This document shows positions 61,541 through 64,000 of a stretch of DNA of 64,000 nt, piece after piece. Numbering within the stretch: the first letter of the stretch is position 1; the number at the start of each line of letters is the position of its first letter. The notes beneath the pieces are model-generated. The model searched no databases. It was not told the origin of the DNA and saw only the letters and a program-made list of their open reading frames with translations. This DNA comes from UTCHB3 sp008363265 (GTDB taxonomy: Bacteria; Bacteroidota; Ignavibacteria; Ignavibacteriales; Ignavibacteriaceae), in assembly GCA_045863055.1 (NCBI GenBank), contig BTUW01000004.1, forward strand, positions 1 through 64,000, written 5' to 3'. A program made the translations under genes and the position numbers.

Positions 61541-63265
61541 ATGAAACGTCTTTTCTTATTAATTACACTGTTGGTGGTAACTGTTTACCCGCAGGTTAAT
61601 TTCTCGCCACTGGTGAATCTTTCCAACACGATGTCGGCAACTTCCGATTATGAGTCGATCTTTGCAGACGGTTCGAATTTTCATGTGGCCTGGGGTGATA
61701 ACGGCGCGATAATGGTGAAGCGCTCGACCGATTGTGGTGTGACCTGGAGCGGAAACGTGACAGTATTCGATGGAAGTGGTGTTGCGGGATATCCCGTACT
61801 TTCCGGGGCGGGTCGCGATCTTGTCATACTTTATCACTACAACGGGCCCAACGGTTATGTGATCCACTCTCAGCGTTCCACGGACGAGGGTAATACCTGG
61901 AGTCAGCCTCAGGTGATCTCGACCGGCGCGGGATCTACGGGCATCACACCAAAGATCACTTTTGACGGAACCACCCTCTACGCCGCTTGGGAGGAGAGAC
62001 CTGCGAAATATCAGATATATTTCTCAAAGTCAACCGATCTTGGTCAGACCTGGAGCAGCGCCGTCAATATCTCAAATACCGCCGTGGATAGCCGCTGGGT
62101 TCAGGTGAAATGGGAGAATGGCCGGCTTCACTGTATCTGGCTCGATTCACCCTCTTACCCCGCGCATGATATCGCCTACATCAACTCAGACAACGGAGGA
62201 ACGACCTGGAGCCAATACCGTCAGCTCACCACCGATGTACTGCCTCAGACACGTGCCTGCCTGCAGGCGAGAGGAGACATGGTCTATATCGCGTCACAGG
62301 ATATGTACCAGATCAACTTTTCCGAGATCGCGCTGATGAAGTCAACTGACAAGGGCCTGACATGGTCATCCCCGGTCAACCTCACGAACAACAGCGGCAA
62401 CTCACAGTTTGCTGATCTTGCGATCGCCGATGAGCCGAACGGGCAGCACAGAATATATATGTCGTGGTTCGACAATACTCATTCGGCACCGAACTATGAC
62501 AATTCAGACATTTACTTCGCCATGTCAACCAACTCCGGGGATACATGGACACAGCCCGTTAACCTCTCGAACAATCCTGACAACTCGTATCAGGGGAGGA
62601 TCGCGCTTAAAAGGTACCCCGGGTCGGATTCGCTGTTTGTGGTGTGGTATGATTACTCAACAGGCAATGCCGAGATACTCGGTCGAAGGGGAGTGTACGG
62701 ATATACCGTTCCGGTCGAACTTCTCTCATTCACAGGTACAGTTTCGGGCGGAAACGCGATCTTAAGATGGACGACTGCAACCGAGACCAACAACAACCAC
62801 TTCGAGCTCTTCAGGATCGGGGAAAATTCATCTGAACTGGCCGGTAGAATTGACGGCGCGGGCACTTCAACTGAAACCCGGGATTATGAATTCAAAGACA
62901 GGTCAGCCGCCGCCGGAAAATCACTCTACCACCTCTGGCAGGTCGATCATGACGGTACCCGTAACTTCCTCGGCGAAGTGGAGCTGGATGCAACCGTTCC
63001 CGCGACCCTCGTGCTCGAGCAGAATTACCCGAATCCGTTTAACCCGGAGACGGTTATCCGTTACGCGTTGCCTGTTGGGGGACATGTGAAAGGTATGGTT
63101 TACGATCAGCTGGGGAATGAGATAGCCTTGCTCGTAAATGGTGAGAAGCAAGCAGGCAATCATGAGGTGAAATTCGATGCATCCGGACTTCCCTCGGGCA
63201 TCTATATTTTCCGTCTCGAAACCGGCGGAACAAGTTCAGCCATAAAACTGATACTGAACAAGTAA
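61541..63265 (+). CDS. Secreted BNR/Asp-box repeat protein with T9SS sorting domain
   Basis: 574 residues. Signal peptide about 1-18. Six or so Asp-box repeats (RSTDCGVTWSG, RSTDEGNTWSQ, KSTDLGQTWSS, NSDNGGTTWSQ, KSTDKGLTWSS, STNSGDTWTQ) build a beta-propeller like that of sialidases. A beta-sandwich (about 380-485) and a type IX sorting domain (NYPNPFNPETVIRY, VYDQLGNEI, GIYIFRLET) follow. The catalytic Arg/Tyr set of true sialidases was not recognised, so sialidase activity is not claimed. A strong AGGAGG lies before the ATG. Confidence 0.88.
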   Translation: MKRLFLLITLLVVTVYPQVNFSPLVNLSNTMSATSDYESIFADGSNFHVAWGDNGAIMVKRSTDCGVTWSGNVTVFDGSGVAGYPVLSGAGRDLVILYHYNGPNGYVIHSQRSTDEGNTWSQPQVISTGAGSTGITPKITFDGTTLYAAWEERPAKYQIYFSKSTDLGQTWSSAVNISNTAVDSRWVQVKWENGRLHCIWLDSPSYPAHDIAYINSDNGGTTWSQYRQLTTDVLPQTRACLQARGDMVYIASQDMYQINFSEIALMKSTDKGLTWSSPVNLTNNSGNSQFADLAIADEPNGQHRIYMSWFDNTHSAPNYDNSDIYFAMSTNSGDTWTQPVNLSNNPDNSYQGRIALKRYPGSDSLFVVWYDYSTGNAEILGRRGVYGYTVPVELLSFTGTVSGGNAILRWTTATETNNNHFELFRIGENSSELAGRIDGAGTSTETRDYEFKDRSAAAGKSLYHLWQVDHDGTRNFLGEVELDATVPATLVLEQNYPNPFNPETVIRYALPVGGHVKGMVYDQLGNEIALLVNGEKQAGNHEVKFDASGLPSGIYIFRLETGGTSSAIKLILNK

Positions 63266-63272
63266 AAACACA

Positions 63273-63318
63273 GAACCTCAGTATATCTGAACAACCCGGT
63301 TCAGAAGTACTGAGGTTC
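63273..63318. terminator. 46-bp inverted repeat between convergent genes
   Basis: GAACCTCAGTA (63273-63283) pairs with TACTGAGGTTC (63308-63318) and TCTGAAC (63286-63292) with GTTCAGA (63299-63305). No T-run follows, but it lies 8 bases after one gene and 36 before the end of the other, so it could stop transcription from both sides. Confidence 0.7.
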
Positions 63319-63339
63319 CTAATACGCCGCGGCGCACTT

Positions 63340-63356
63340 ATGTTCTTAAGTTCTTA
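63340..63356 (-). repeat. Single copy of the 8-bp repeat family at a stop codon
   Basis: On the minus strand this reads taagaacttaagaacat, starting with the TAA stop of the TRAP permease gene. The same 17 bases occur at 37071-37087. Confidence 0.8.
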
Positions 63357-64000
63357 CAGCCATCTCACCATCGCCGGGACCAGAAAAACCGCGAATAGGG
63401 CTATAAGCTGAATAAAAATGTAGGGGATCACACCTTTGTAGATGTCGGTGGTCTTTACCTCCGGCGGGGCGACCCCTTTAAGATAAAACAAACTGAATCC
63501 GAACGGTGGGGTGAGGAACGAGGTTTGGAGATTCATCGCAACGAGGATCGCGATCCAGAGCATGTCCATGCCGAAATGGCGGAAGATGGGATCAACTATC
63601 GGCACCACGATGAAGATGATCTCAATAAAATCGATCAGGAATCCAAGCAGGAAGATTATCAGCATCACGATGGCAAGAAAGATACCCGGTGATATTTCCG
63701 AGGCCATTATCATTTCTGTTAGCACCACATCACCCTCCAGTTCCCTGAAGACGAGGCTGAAAGCAGTCGCGCCGATCAGGATCATGAGAGCCATGGTTGT
63801 GATAGTAACGGTTTTTCCCGAGACCTCTTTGATCGTCTTAATGTCGAGCCTTTTGCGAAGTGCAGCCAGACCAGTCGCGCCGATGGCTCCAACCCCGGCC
63901 GCCTCGGTTGGCGAGGCAACTCCGAAAAAGATCGAACCCAAAACCAACAGTACAAGAGTACCCGGGAGAAAGAATGCGGAGAGAAGCTTCTTCACCCTTC
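63354..64000 (-). CDS. TRAP transporter large permease (DctM), C-terminal part
   Basis: At least 215 residues; the frame runs on past the window end, and full DctM proteins have about 430, so the N-terminal half is missing here. Membrane helices and the segments GVASPTEAAGVGAIGA, LGFLIDFIEIIFIVVPI and LQTSFLTPPFGFSLFYLKGVAP match DctM. It forms the channel of a tripartite, Na+-driven importer for organic acids or similar solutes. The small DctQ and binding protein DctP genes should lie upstream, outside the window. Confidence 0.92.
   Translation of the reverse strand, partial: RVKKLLSAFFLPGTLVLLVLGSIFFGVASPTEAAGVGAIGATGLAALRKRLDIKTIKEVSGKTVTITTMALMILIGATAFSLVFRELEGDVVLTEMIMASEISPGIFLAIVMLIIFLLGFLIDFIEIIFIVVPIVDPIFRHFGMDMLWIAILVAMNLQTSFLTPPFGFSLFYLKGVAPPEVKTTDIYKGVIPYIFIQLIALFAVFLVPAMVRWL

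Noticed and set aside
61541..63265. Active sialidase
   Set aside because: Asp-box repeats are present, but the arginine triad and catalytic Tyr/Glu were not recognisable; Asp boxes alone do not prove the activity.

Overview
The window most likely comes from an Ignavibacteria-like member of the Bacteroidota/Chlorobi lineage, probably a draft or metagenome assembly (there is one 100-N gap). Four secreted proteins end in the type IX secretion sorting domain typical of that lineage (NYPNPFNP-type motif, then VYN/D-x-LG and a final KKM-x-L-x-K). Several promoters fit the Bacteroidota -33 TTTG / -7 TAnnTTTG pattern. Core gene order is ordinary for the group, and no tRNA, rRNA, IS element or CRISPR array was seen.

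Layout. 1-1.5 kb: end of an unknown gene, a 14-bp minisatellite and a CNNM/CorC-type membrane protein. 1.4-8.5 kb (minus strand): a signalling operon of a giant hybrid kinase, CheR, CheB, a REC-PAS kinase and a receiver domain; the last two look like one hybrid kinase split by one extra base in a C8 run. 8.7-17.7 kb: rimP-nusA-infB-rbfA-truB-ribF-rpsO-pnp. 17.9-29 kb: rng, then a tight run gcvT-comB-ftsK-lolA-flippase-OMP-uppP-two cyclophilins-holA. 29-31.2 kb: ECF sigma with a likely anti-sigma partner, and a temptin-like secreted protein. 31.4-35 kb: AT-rich mcrBC restriction island. 35.2-39.3 kb: Omp28-like protein, methyltransferase, uvrB. 39.4-44 kb: thrA-thrB-thrC, facing a saccharopine-dehydrogenase-like gene. 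45.4-48.8 kb: beta-propeller protein and secreted amidase. 48.9-49.7 kb: two Hsp20 genes behind a strong sigma-54 promoter match. 50-57.9 kb: CHASE2 adenylate cyclase, exported TPR protein with half a CHAT domain, solitary Cas6-like gene, Wzi-like porin, TSUP exporter and a five Cys-Pro peptide. 58-64 kb: second ECF sigma operon between inverted minisatellites, LexA/CI-like repressor with a small divergent gene, CDF transporter, secreted BNR-repeat protein and a cut-off TRAP permease.

The translation/RNA genes and the envelope genes form two long co-directional blocks whose stops and starts often touch or overlap, implying coupled expression. The main novelty is intergenic: short tandem repeats (7-14 bp units) that in several cases begin exactly at a stop codon, plus leader hairpins just upstream of starts. 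The most unusual genes are the Cas6-like protein lacking two of three expected catalytic residues, the McrB with two EVE-like modules, the truncated CHAT protein and the Cys-Pro peptide.
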